Source of the DNA: a virus
Virus record (IMG/VR): IMGVR_UViG_3300037472_000016
Coordinates: 31,216-95,215 of that record
DNA: 64,000 bases
Reading direction: 5' to 3' (one strand)
The first letter of the stretch is position 1. Every line of letters starts with the position of its first letter. The position numbers and the translations under genes are program-made. This document shows, one piece after another, positions 9,625-18,160 of this stretch. Below the pieces are notes generated by a model that saw only the letters and a program-made list of their open reading frames with translations, had not been told where the DNA came from and did not search any database.

Positions 9625-12600
9625 TTGTTTCAAGACGAACAGTTAAACGAATACCTAAAAACATCTTCTTCTATTAACTCAAAGGCTTTGATTTTGGCCG
9701 AGTGGAATCTAAACTTTGCAGACAACATAGAGACTGTTGGAAATTATCGCTTTAGGCCCAATGCCGAAACTGGTTCTCGTGATGCACTATTTTCAAATAT
9801 TCAGGGGTACTTTGATAGGAACGATGCTCGAAACCTAGAAGAAGGAGTCCAGTTTTACACAGGAGCAACAGACGCAGACATAACCGTTGACGGTGGATTT
9901 GTTGATGGCCAAACCCTCATTCCCCAAGCCTTTACATCTAAAAAAGAAAAAGAGAAGCAGTTATACTCTCTGGAGGAATGCTTTGGAAGATTTAGACCAC
10001 GCTCAGGTATAAACAAGGCAAGGTTCTTTAATCAAAAGTTTTTGCAGTTTGACAGTAAGGATGTTTTTTCTAGGCCACGGTACTACATGGGGCACAGAGA
10101 CGACAAGTTTAAGTACTGGTCTTCTTACAGAACAGAGTCTAACATTGAAAGAGGAATTTCTCGATTGCTCAACGGAGCAAACGTGATTGATGATACCGCT
10201 CCTTTCGTGGTGTACAAAGCAGAAGTTCCTGCAAACAGGATTGTAGTAAAGATGCAAACAGGAGTGGGGGACATAGACCTTGGCCCATTCCAAACATCGT
10301 ATTCCACAAGCTCAGACCCCTTTTTTGGTTATGAGAATCAGGCGACACCCGTTTCTTGGAAGATTCAATATCTTAAAAACGATAGCTGGATAGATGCAAT
10401 CGAGTTTGACCCAGTATCCACTAGGGTCAATGGAGATAGGGTCATTGGGATTGATGGACACGTTGAGGTGTCTTATGGATTAGTTATACCGCTGGAGCAT
10501 CGTCAAACAATGTCTCTTGTTGGAGAGTATTCCAGTGAGGCCATTCTTCCTGTTGTTGCCGAAACAAACGAGGCATACCTTGTGGGTGCTTCTAGCACTG
10601 CCGCAGGTAGGGTTTTTGTTTGGACTGGAAGCTCTTACGATTCTTTTCCAGCAATCTACGGATGGTTCTTAAGGGAAGAAACAGATGCCAGCCTTGTGGG
10701 GGTAGCCTCAGAGCTTGTTAATCCTAAGTTCTTTGTCGCTGATGGACAGACTATATACAGAGAAGTATCAAAGATTTCCGGTATAAGAATTGTAGTTCAA
10801 ACAATGAACACCCTAGACTCAACCTTAGAGCTTATTGAGATATCTCCCAGGTTAGTTGTCAACATGACAGACAGAACTTCTGCATTCAACGTTACCAAGA
10901 GTGCATCAGACCTTGGAATCAGCGGTATGCCGGTAGGACAGTTGCTTGCATCTGTTGGCTCAATCTCTATCTTTGACTACGACTCTGCATTCAATGAAAA
11001 CAACGTGGGCAGCATTATATCCTCATTTTCATCTAAAAATATGAAGGTGAAGTTCTTCGAAGATATCGTTGATGGTTCTGGGCAAAGATATTTAATTCCC
11101 ATAAAGACTCTTTATGCAGAGGGCTTTCCCACTACATCAGTTCAAGACAGATCAGTCTCTGTGCCACTAAGAGACCTATTCTTCCTGCTAGAGTCTATGG
11201 AAGCGCCAGAGCTATTTTTGCAAAATGTTTCTATGACCTATGCAGTTTCAATTTTGCTAGACTCTATTGGGTTTTCTAACTATACCTTTAAGAGAATTGA
11301 CGATGAAAGCGATGCGATTATCCCTTTCTTCTTTGTTCAGCCAGGAAAAACGGTAGCGCAAGTTCTTCAAGACATTGCAGTTTCTACACAGACAGCCATG
11401 TTCTTTGATGAGTACAATAATTTTGTTATGATGACAAAGAACTTCATCATGCCAGCAGAGGGAGAGCGCCCAGTAGACCTAGTTCTTCGTGGCTCCAAGG
11501 ACTTTTCCGTTAGCGGAGTAGAAAAAAACAAAACTGTGCCAGGCAAGCAGCTTGCAAACATTCAGTCGATAAGCTCTATGCAGAATGATGTATACAATGA
11601 TGGAACCATTAGATATTATGCACGGCATATTCAAAGATCATACGGCTCCTTAAAGCAGAGTATGCTTATTGATAAAGACAAGTCTTGGAGCTATAAGCCA
11701 GTTCTGCTTTGGGAGGTTAGCCCTACTCCAAAGGTCAAGTCCCAGGGAGACGATGCTGGAGATCAGTCATCCTATGTGTTGTCTGCAATTCCCCTTAACT
11801 CAGACCTTAGCGAAGAAGTTCCTACAGTTGTTGGCGGAGAAGTTATAAACAATATCATTGAGTTTGGCGAGGGCATTTATTGGTTGTCTCGTTACAACGG
11901 ATACTTTTACTCCAATGGAGAAGTCATCAAGTACGATGCCGCTGAATATAGCGTGGCAGGAATTGGAGATGTTTGGGTTTCTAGCGCACAGGATTACCAC
12001 AAGCTCTTTTCTCAGGTTCCATTTAACGGAAAGATGTATCCTACAGGCACGCTTAGAATATTTTCAGAACCAAGCTACGAACTTATCGACGGCATCAGGG
12101 TAGCGAAAGACGGTCCAGTTGCTAAGCATGGAAGGGGTCAGTTTGACACCAAGGTTGTTGGGCACAGGGCAGGGCTAGACCCTTATTGGTCTAGTAACGA
12201 ATCTGTTGCTGGATGTAAAATGCAATCAAGTATTCTGTTTTCAAAAACTAAAGAGTTCTTCGTTGATGCCAGAAGTGATGTTTCTACTGGACTACCACCC
12301 ATAACACAATTTATTAGGGTCTCTGACATAACAGGATTAAAGATTGGTCTTTTGGTAGAAGTTGTTAGTGGTCCAGGAAGGCTTTCTCCAGGCTCAAAAA
12401 TTACTGGAATAAACGAGGCACAAAAAACCTTCGTTGTGGATAAGCCCATTCTTGTGCCCTTTGCATCAGTGCCCGGCTCTCCTGAACTTGCAACAACAAG
12501 GCTTAGAATGTCTGAGCTTGTAGACGTTGAGTCTTTAACGGTTGACACTGCTTCCGAGGTTTCGGTTGCTGGCTCCGCACCGGAATTTGCTAGGTCCACT

Positions 12601-14256
12601 ACCAGAAACGGTATAATTAAAAATTTTTTGTCTGCATCAAACATAACAGAGACACAGGCAAACTCTTTTTATTCCACACAGTCTGGAACAATTCAGTCTT
12701 CCGCCCTTGTTATGCAAGGTTCTCCACTTGGCGTTGACGAAAACCCCATAGACTTTATTTCGTATGTTCACAAGCCACTAAACGAAAAGTTTACTCACTT
12801 TGGTACTAGGATGAGAATTGTCGGAAAAGTTTCTAGCTCACAGGACAGGCAGTCTCCAGTAGGGAGTATGCCGTACTACTCTGTAGAGAGTGCGCTGTCA
12901 GAAGAAAGCGTTTCCATATCTGGTGGTTCGGGAGGAATTGCCGTACTGCTAAACCCATTGACAAACAATGGATACTACTTAGAGATTATATCTCTTACAG
13001 AGACTGATGTTTCAAGGTATGGAGAAGGAGCAGAGCTATATAGCATAGTGTTTTACAAGTTAATGAGAGAAAGAAGAGTCGCTAGTGGCGGTCAGACCGC
13101 TGTCTCACCTGAAACTCCAGCAATTCCAATAAAGCTTTGGGGTGGTGTCCTTCCTGTTGTGGTAGACGACGGACTGTTTGCTGGTCAAGCGAGGGTCTTC
13201 GGTGAAGAAAGCCCTAGCGTATATGACTTGTCTGTTGAGTATGTGGACTCTGGAGGAACAAGAAACTTTTATCTATACGTAAACAACAAACTGGTAAAAG
13301 TTGTTCAAGACACAGAGCCTCTTCCTGTATACAACAATATGGGGCTGTTTGTTCGTGGAACTTCAAGGATTATGTTTGAAAACATATTTGCCCTGTCCAA
13401 CAACGTTTCTCAAAACTCTGTAGCAACTCTTGATACTGCAATTGGCTCGGTATTTGCTAATCAGGAAATAACAGTTAACGACTCATTAAGAAAATACGCC
13501 ATGAGCGGAATGGTTCAGAGTACATATCTTTCGGGAGTCGGTAACTCAGAGCCACCGAAGTACTCCATATACTTTGAAGAGTTTGGCACAATCATGAGAG
13601 AGGCTGCATACTTCAACGTAAAGTATGACAGAGCCTATCCAGCGCTATACGCTCAAATTTCCCCAACCTTTAATAACATGAAGGGGTACACAATTTCTGG
13701 TTTTATTGCCGGGGCATACGGAGCGGAGTTCTTAATCTTTAATAATACAGATACCGCACTAAACCTTGATGAAACAACAGGAAACTATCTAAGAATTCAG
13801 GGTGTTGCGTTTACTCAGCAGACCCAGTATGACTTGACAGTAGATGAATATTTTGGGGTAAAAAGCAATATGTCTACTGCGCTATTTCAAAAAGATAATA
13901 CAATTGAGGGAGCCAATAGAGCAAAAGAAGACATAATTGGTATTAGACAAAACAGGATATCTTATGGAAGAAAAGAATTCTCTATTGACCCTATATATAT
14001 ACAATCAGAAGATGCTGCAAACGAGCTTATGGATTGGATGATATCCAAAACAATGAGCAAGAAAAAGTCAGTAGGCTTGCAGTTGTTCGGAACACCCACC
14101 CTGCAATTGGGAGACATTGTGTCTATTGATTACAAGGATTCTGCGGGGGTAGACGAAGTGGCCATTGATTCTGAAACCTTTACTGTGTACAGTATTGAAT
14201 ACTCTAGAGATGCCTCTGGACCATCAACGTTGGTGTATTTGAGCGAGGTTGCATAG
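9625..14256 (+). CDS. Large minor tail protein (tail-tip, Tal-like)
   Basis: 1,543 residues from TTG 9625, with GGAAGAGG at 9610-9617 as ribosome binding site. Its position after the distal tail gene and its size fit a tail-tip/central fibre protein. Residues about 1040-1260 look like a concanavalin/LamG-type beta-sandwich (paired strands ending in FYLYVNNKLVKVV), a fold often used for glycan binding. The C-terminal 120 residues contain a conserved-looking ELMDWM segment and a GDIVSIDY segment. No peptidase signature was found. The tail location is firm; the exact role is inferred. Confidence 0.75.
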   Translation: MFQDEQLNEYLKTSSSINSKALILAEWNLNFADNIETVGNYRFRPNAETGSRDALFSNIQGYFDRNDARNLEEGVQFYTGATDADITVDGGFVDGQTLIPQAFTSKKEKEKQLYSLEECFGRFRPRSGINKARFFNQKFLQFDSKDVFSRPRYYMGHRDDKFKYWSSYRTESNIERGISRLLNGANVIDDTAPFVVYKAEVPANRIVVKMQTGVGDIDLGPFQTSYSTSSDPFFGYENQATPVSWKIQYLKNDSWIDAIEFDPVSTRVNGDRVIGIDGHVEVSYGLVIPLEHRQTMSLVGEYSSEAILPVVAETNEAYLVGASSTAAGRVFVWTGSSYDSFPAIYGWFLREETDASLVGVASELVNPKFFVADGQTIYREVSKISGIRIVVQTMNTLDSTLELIEISPRLVVNMTDRTSAFNVTKSASDLGISGMPVGQLLASVGSISIFDYDSAFNENNVGSIISSFSSKNMKVKFFEDIVDGSGQRYLIPIKTLYAEGFPTTSVQDRSVSVPLRDLFFLLESMEAPELFLQNVSMTYAVSILLDSIGFSNYTFKRIDDESDAIIPFFFVQPGKTVAQVLQDIAVSTQTAMFFDEYNNFVMMTKNFIMPAEGERPVDLVLRGSKDFSVSGVEKNKTVPGKQLANIQSISSMQNDVYNDGTIRYYARHIQRSYGSLKQSMLIDKDKSWSYKPVLLWEVSPTPKVKSQGDDAGDQSSYVLSAIPLNSDLSEEVPTVVGGEVINNIIEFGEGIYWLSRYNGYFYSNGEVIKYDAAEYSVAGIGDVWVSSAQDYHKLFSQVPFNGKMYPTGTLRIFSEPSYELIDGIRVAKDGPVAKHGRGQFDTKVVGHRAGLDPYWSSNESVAGCKMQSSILFSKTKEFFVDARSDVSTGLPPITQFIRVSDITGLKIGLLVEVVSGPGRLSPGSKITGINEAQKTFVVDKPILVPFASVPGSPELATTRLRMSELVDVESLTVDTASEVSVAGSAPEFARSTTRNGIIKNFLSASNITETQANSFYSTQSGTIQSSALVMQGSPLGVDENPIDFISYVHKPLNEKFTHFGTRMRIVGKVSSSQDRQSPVGSMPYYSVESALSEESVSISGGSGGIAVLLNPLTNNGYYLEIISLTETDVSRYGEGAELYSIVFYKLMRERRVASGGQTAVSPETPAIPIKLWGGVLPVVVDDGLFAGQARVFGEESPSVYDLSVEYVDSGGTRNFYLYVNNKLVKVVQDTEPLPVYNNMGLFVRGTSRIMFENIFALSNNVSQNSVATLDTAIGSVFANQEITVNDSLRKYAMSGMVQSTYLSGVGNSEPPKYSIYFEEFGTIMREAAYFNVKYDRAYPALYAQISPTFNNMKGYTISGFIAGAYGAEFLIFNNTDTALNLDETTGNYLRIQGVAFTQQTQYDLTVDEYFGVKSNMSTALFQKDNTIEGANRAKEDIIGIRQNRISYGRKEFSIDPIYIQSEDAANELMDWMISKTMSKKKSVGLQLFGTPTLQLGDIVSIDYKDSAGVDEVAIDSETFTVYSIEYSRDASGPSTLVYLSEVA

Positions 14257-14810
14257 TGGTTAAGCCAAACAAAAAGAGGTCACGCCGATCATCACCCGGA
14301 ATTGAGGGTACCGTTACAACAATGCCAGTAAGTCCGGTTCCTCCCTATATGCCAACCTCAATGCCCACGTTTACTATCGATACTCCAGTAAAAGTAGCGA
14401 CTCCAGAGTTAGTCATAACAGGAGAGGCACCCATGACTGTTGAAGAAATGACAGACCTGGTGTTTGAAAAAATAGGCGGTCACGAAATTATTAATCTTCT
14501 AAGGCTTGAAAATGTGAACGGAATCAATGCGTCATATCAGCCAATAAGAAACGTTGCACAGCTTGCAGCAGAGTATGGCCCCATTACAATATTGCCACTA
14601 CCTCGATCAACTAATTTTTACTTTAATGGTTTTGCTATTGATCTTTTGGCAAGGGTGCCTCAAAAGGGATTGGGTTCCAACATATACATAGATGCAAGTC
14701 AGGTAGGACCCTCAAGCTTAATCATCGAGGTAGCGAATATGCTGCCAGAAGAACGAGTAGAGGTAGAAATAATAAAGACCAAAGATGCGTTTAATGATAC
14801 AATTGTGTAG
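14256..14810 (+). CDS. Minor tail protein, function unknown
   Basis: 184 residues. GTG 14256 shares its first base with the TAG of the preceding gene, so translation is probably coupled. The N-terminal 50 residues are Pro- and Thr-rich (low complexity); the rest is a mixed alpha/beta sequence. It lies between the tail-tip protein and another minor tail protein and is presumably virion-associated. No family was recognised. Confidence 0.6.
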   Translation: MVKPNKKRSRRSSPGIEGTVTTMPVSPVPPYMPTSMPTFTIDTPVKVATPELVITGEAPMTVEEMTDLVFEKIGGHEIINLLRLENVNGINASYQPIRNVAQLAAEYGPITILPLPRSTNFYFNGFAIDLLARVPQKGLGSNIYIDASQVGPSSLIIEVANMLPEERVEVEIIKTKDAFNDTIV

Positions 14811-14818
14811 GTGAAAAA

Positions 14819-16333
14819 ATGATAACGGAAACTGGAAAAGCAATTCTGTCAAAGTATCTCATTGGGCAAAGCCCAGGCTATGCTTCGCACATTGCTCTGG
14901 GATGTGGCCCAAGGCCCCTTGCAGCAGGAGAGGCTTTCGGAGATTATTCTAACAAGGAGTCTCTAGATTTCGAGATGTTTCGAGTGCCCATTATTTCTCG
15001 GGGGTACGTGACAGAAAACAATCAAACAAGCATTGCACTAACGGCAGAGCTTCCCACAGAAGAAAGATATGAAATCACCGAGGTTGGAATATATTCCGCT
15101 GGAGCAAACCCCTCTGCTGGTTCAAGAGATAGCAAAACTGTATTTTCTTTTTCTAGAAACGAGGGTTGGGAGTATCATGCAGAAGGAGTAGCGCAATCTC
15201 TTCCAGTCCGTAACCTTCCTCTAAACTCTCTAAGCCCTACAGACATAGACTTTCCAACGCTTACAGAGCAGTACAGGTATCACGTTTTAGCTGACGGTCT
15301 TACTGCAAACAGCTTTAGGGTTTCTGAAAGCTTGTTCAAGATTGTAATCGCTCCACCAGCACCACCTGCATCAGTAATTAGCGACATTGTTGTGTCAACA
15401 ACAGGGCCTCAGTCCGGCACACACACTGTCTTGAACTCTGATGGAGAACCTATTGGAGCCGTCACAATGAGCGATAGTGGTTCAAATCTAATCAGTCTAA
15501 ACGGGCATGGATTGTCTGCCCAAGACTCTGTTTATTTTGTTAGCAGCGGAAGCCTTCCGCCCTCGATACTGTCTGCGCGACCAGTAGTTCCAGCACTTCA
15601 AACAGCCTCTAGCAACGTTATTTTTGTTCAAGAGGCAAGGGTGAAAAGGAATGAGCGGTCTCGATTCCTAGACAACGTTATTTTGTTGGGCGGAGACACT
15701 GGAAACATTGTGGTAAATCCTGATACTGGAAATCTAGAAGAAGGACCGCTTTCCAGGCACATTCATTTAACGGGACAATCTTTTTCTTTTGACAAAAACT
15801 CCTCTACAGATGAGTTAAGAATTGCCTTTTCTGTTGTAAATAGATTAGAGGCATCCGACAATCCAGAAGCGGTTAGGATTCTTGTTGAATTTCGTTCAAC
15901 TGAAAGTGTAGGAGAGGGGTCTCAATTTGCAAAATTTGAGGCAGAGGTTTTCTTTGTTGAGCCACCAGCAGGAGTCAGTCAAAACAGGTACATCGTTTTG
16001 TCTAAGAAGCTAGAAGATTTAGAAAAAAGTGCAAACTTCACCTGGAGCGCAATGAATGTTGCAAAAATTTCGGTATCGGTTCTAGATACCGTTTTAGCCC
16101 CACCCCCAGGAGACCCACAAGGAGCACCAACCCTACAGCAACTTCAATCAGACAAATGGTATGTCGCACTAGATGCTTTGAGGTTTGAAAACACATCCAT
16201 TAAAAACCCTCTTTACGGTTTGACGGGGTATTCGGTTGTTAGGACCGAAACCGCAGATGGATTGCCCATCATTAAAGGTTCAAACACAAAGAGCCTTGTT
16301 GAATTCAGGTTTGCTTTGTCTGTGGGAAACTAG
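14819..16333 (+). CDS. Minor tail protein / baseplate component
   Basis: 504 residues from ATG 14819, preceded by AGGTGA. The first 130 residues (ITETGKAILSKYL, then YEITEVGIYS) resemble the head of phage tail-fibre and tail-collar proteins, which often begin with a T-x-x-G-x-x-x segment. The remainder is beta-rich with a low-complexity APPAPP linker near residue 180. Its location in the tail module supports a structural role; no enzymatic motif is visible. Confidence 0.62.
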   Translation: MITETGKAILSKYLIGQSPGYASHIALGCGPRPLAAGEAFGDYSNKESLDFEMFRVPIISRGYVTENNQTSIALTAELPTEERYEITEVGIYSAGANPSAGSRDSKTVFSFSRNEGWEYHAEGVAQSLPVRNLPLNSLSPTDIDFPTLTEQYRYHVLADGLTANSFRVSESLFKIVIAPPAPPASVISDIVVSTTGPQSGTHTVLNSDGEPIGAVTMSDSGSNLISLNGHGLSAQDSVYFVSSGSLPPSILSARPVVPALQTASSNVIFVQEARVKRNERSRFLDNVILLGGDTGNIVVNPDTGNLEEGPLSRHIHLTGQSFSFDKNSSTDELRIAFSVVNRLEASDNPEAVRILVEFRSTESVGEGSQFAKFEAEVFFVEPPAGVSQNRYIVLSKKLEDLEKSANFTWSAMNVAKISVSVLDTVLAPPPGDPQGAPTLQQLQSDKWYVALDALRFENTSIKNPLYGLTGYSVVRTETADGLPIIKGSNTKSLVEFRFALSVGN

Positions 16334-16343
16334 AAGGTACGTA

Positions 16344-16547
16344 ATGGAAGAGTTAGTCAAAAAGATTATTGTTCCGGTATCTGAGATACAACGTCTAACT
16401 GAAACAGACATTCAAGATGGTATCAAGCAGTATGTTCGATACCGAATTATTTCAGAAGACCGTAACAGAACTTCATCGTGGTCTCCGTTAGTAGAGTTTT
16501 CTTTGGATGAAGCTGGCCTAAATGTTCTAGATGGTGGTGCTCCTTGA
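16344..16547 (+). CDS. Small tail-associated protein
   Basis: 67 residues from ATG 16344, with GAAGG 10 nt upstream. It overlaps the next gene by 4 nt and is in the same operon as the fibre. The centre ([19 protein letters not shown]) resembles short adaptor proteins encoded just before phage fibres, but no named family was recognised. Confidence 0.55.
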   Translation: MEELVKKIIVPVSEIQRLTETDIQDGIKQYVRYRIISEDRNRTSSWSPLVEFSLDEAGLNVLDGGAP

Positions 16548-17911
16548 CCCAGGTGGACAGTAGGGCATTTTCTAATATCCAGGTGCGCCGTGGTACGGCA
16601 GAGCAGTGGATAGCCAAAAATCCCATTTTGCTTGTTGGAGAGTTTGGATTTGAAACATCCAGCAATCGTGTAAAGATTGGCGATGGGGAGACACCGTGGA
16701 ACTCTATGCCGTATTTTTCCACTACTGGTGGTGGAGCAACGGGTCTTACAGGAGCTACAGGCTCTACAGGTCCACAGGGTGCCGTAGGCCCCACAGGACC
16801 AACAGGAGCCATAGGTCTTACAGGACCAACAGGAGCCACAGGCTCTACAGGTCCACAGGGTGCCGTAGGCCCCACAGGACCAACGGGAGCCATAGGTCTT
16901 ACAGGACCAACAGGAGCCACAGGCTCTACAGGTCCACAGGGTGCCGTAGGCCCCACAGGACCAACGGGAGCCATAGGGCTAACGGGAGTCGCAGGCCCAA
17001 CTGGTCCAACAGGAGCAGACTCCACGGTACAAGGTCCAACAGGCCCAGAAGGAAGCATAGGGCTAACAGGACAGCAAGGTTCTACGGGAGCCACAGGACC
17101 AACGGGGCCTTCATTTGTTGTAGAATCGGCAACAACAACAGATTCAGGCATTGTTAAGCTTGCCACTGCTGAGGAAACACTGGCAGTTGCAGATGGTAGC
17201 TTAGCAGTTACTCCACTTTCTCTTGCTGGTTTTTTGCCTGCTGGAATGGTTTCTCCCTTTGCTGGCAGCGCGGCACCAGCGGGCTGGATGTTTTGCGACG
17301 GGCAGGCTGTTTCACGCACTGTGTTTGCAGTCTTGTTTAATTCCATCGGCACTCAATACGGCGGAGGTGACGGCTCAACCACCTTCAACCTTCCTGACAT
17401 GCGGGGCCGCGCGGTCGTCGGACGCGATGCGGGCCAGTCGGAGTTTGACTCGCTCGACCAAGCGGGCGGCGCTAAGACTCATTCGCTGAGCACGATAGAG
17501 ACGCCCGCTCACAGTCACACTGTGAGCGCGACGACAAGCTCGGACTCGCATACCCACACCTTCAGCGCGACGACAAGCTCAGACTCGCACAATCACACCT
17601 TCAGCGGCACGACTGACAATCATGACATTCGCGCTGGGTTCTCAAGCGCTGACGGCAGTTCAGGGTCAGGTCGAATAAGAGCAGGGTTCGAGACGAACGG
17701 GCGATACACGCAAAGTCTCTCAGGCGGTGATCATTCGCACCCTTTCAGCGGCACAACAGCGTCAGACTCGCACACGCACACAGTCAGCGGCACAACAGCG
17801 TCAGACTCGCACACGCACACAGTCAGCGGCACAACGAGCACAACGCCGACAGCTGCCGCGCACAATAATCTTCAACCGTACCGAGTGCTCAACTTCATCA
17901 TCAAAACCTAA
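16544..17911 (+). CDS. Tail fibre: Mtd-like N-terminus, collagen repeats, tail-collar domain
   Basis: 455 residues from TTG 16544 (overlaps the upstream gene by 4 nt). Residues 10-60 match the attachment segment of many fibre proteins (RRGTAEQW, then [10 protein letters not shown], as in Mtd N-termini). Residues about 66-190 are Gly-X-Y collagen-like repeats, which should trimerise. Residues about 230-305 form a phage tail-collar domain ([17 protein letters not shown]). The end is rich in SHTH-type histidine repeats and finishes with [14 protein letters not shown], common in collar-domain fibres. It is probably the receptor-binding fibre. GC content rises sharply from the collar domain onward, suggesting a swapped-in host-range module. 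Confidence 0.9.
   Translation: MTQVDSRAFSNIQVRRGTAEQWIAKNPILLVGEFGFETSSNRVKIGDGETPWNSMPYFSTTGGGATGLTGATGSTGPQGAVGPTGPTGAIGLTGPTGATGSTGPQGAVGPTGPTGAIGLTGPTGATGSTGPQGAVGPTGPTGAIGLTGVAGPTGPTGADSTVQGPTGPEGSIGLTGQQGSTGATGPTGPSFVVESATTTDSGIVKLATAEETLAVADGSLAVTPLSLAGFLPAGMVSPFAGSAAPAGWMFCDGQAVSRTVFAVLFNSIGTQYGGGDGSTTFNLPDMRGRAVVGRDAGQSEFDSLDQAGGAKTHSLSTIETPAHSHTVSATTSSDSHTHTFSATTSSDSHNHTFSGTTDNHDIRAGFSSADGSSGSGRIRAGFETNGRYTQSLSGGDHSHPFSGTTASDSHTHTVSGTTASDSHTHTVSGTTSTTPTAAAHNNLQPYRVLNFIIKT
16751..16993 (+). repeat. 81-nt in-frame tandem repeat (collagen-like)
   Basis: Nearly identical 81-nt units (27 residues, nine Gly-X-Y triplets) recur with starts near 16760, 16841 and 16922. They differ by only a few bases, so the array expanded recently and is likely to vary in length among relatives. 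A second, 39-nt histidine-rich tandem repeat lies at about 17742-17830 in the same gene. Confidence 0.85.
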
Positions 17912-17922
17912 CGGGAGAAAAA

Positions 17923-18021
17923 ATGACTGTGCAAGAGCTACCATCAGGCGCAACGCCTCGACGGGTGCGTTTGCAAGTCGCTAACGGAGCACACGTCGAA
18001 GCGTCCTACACGAAAGGTTAA
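17923..18021 (+). CDS. Small protein after the fibre gene
   Basis: 32-codon reading frame from ATG 17923, preceded by CGGGAG. It shares the high GC of the fibre's 3' end, so it may have travelled with that module. The sequence is basic (PRRVRLQV). No family was recognised. It could be a real small protein or a remnant of the donor fibre locus. Confidence 0.4.
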   Translation: MTVQELPSGATPRRVRLQVANGAHVEASYTKG

Positions 18022-18070
18022 CCTTCGGTGCTAGTGGAAATACTGACAGCGGAAGGAAGTGCGTCATTGC

Positions 18071-18106
18071 TTGTTTTTGACCGCCTTGTCGTGATAGAAT
18101 GTATCT
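18071..18106 (+). promoter_or_regulatory. Promoter, leaderless spacing, for the hydrolase unit
   Basis: TTGTTT (18071-18076), an 18-nt spacer and TAGAAT (18095-18100) are followed by 6 nt and an ATG at 18107. The expected start of transcription coincides with that ATG, the first codon of a 15-residue frame just before the glycoside hydrolase gene. Confidence 0.6.
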
Positions 18107-18154
18107 ATGACAAAAACAATCATTATTATATTTGACTTTTCAGCGAAAGGGTAA
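18107..18154 (+). CDS. Leaderless 15-codon leader frame upstream of the hydrolase
   Basis: The ATG lies exactly 6 nt after a TAGAAT -10 box. The frame encodes a short hydrophobic peptide (MTKTIIIIFDFSAKG) and stops 6 nt before the next ATG. Its last codons (GCG AAA GGG) form the Shine-Dalgarno of the downstream gene, so ribosomes finishing the leader would be placed to start the hydrolase. Coupling is an inference; the frame and spacing are seen directly. Confidence 0.45.
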   Translation: MTKTIIIIFDFSAKG

Positions 18155-18160
18155 TAGATA

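Noticed and set aside
16751-16993. Regular repeats that might be read as a CRISPR array
   Set aside because: The 81-nt units are contiguous, in frame and encode Gly-X-Y triplets; there are no unique spacers and no cas genes.
16447-17352. 301-codon minus-strand frame with Pro-Val-Gly-Pro repeats
   Set aside because: It is the mirror of the collagen-like Gly-X-Y repeats of the fibre gene.
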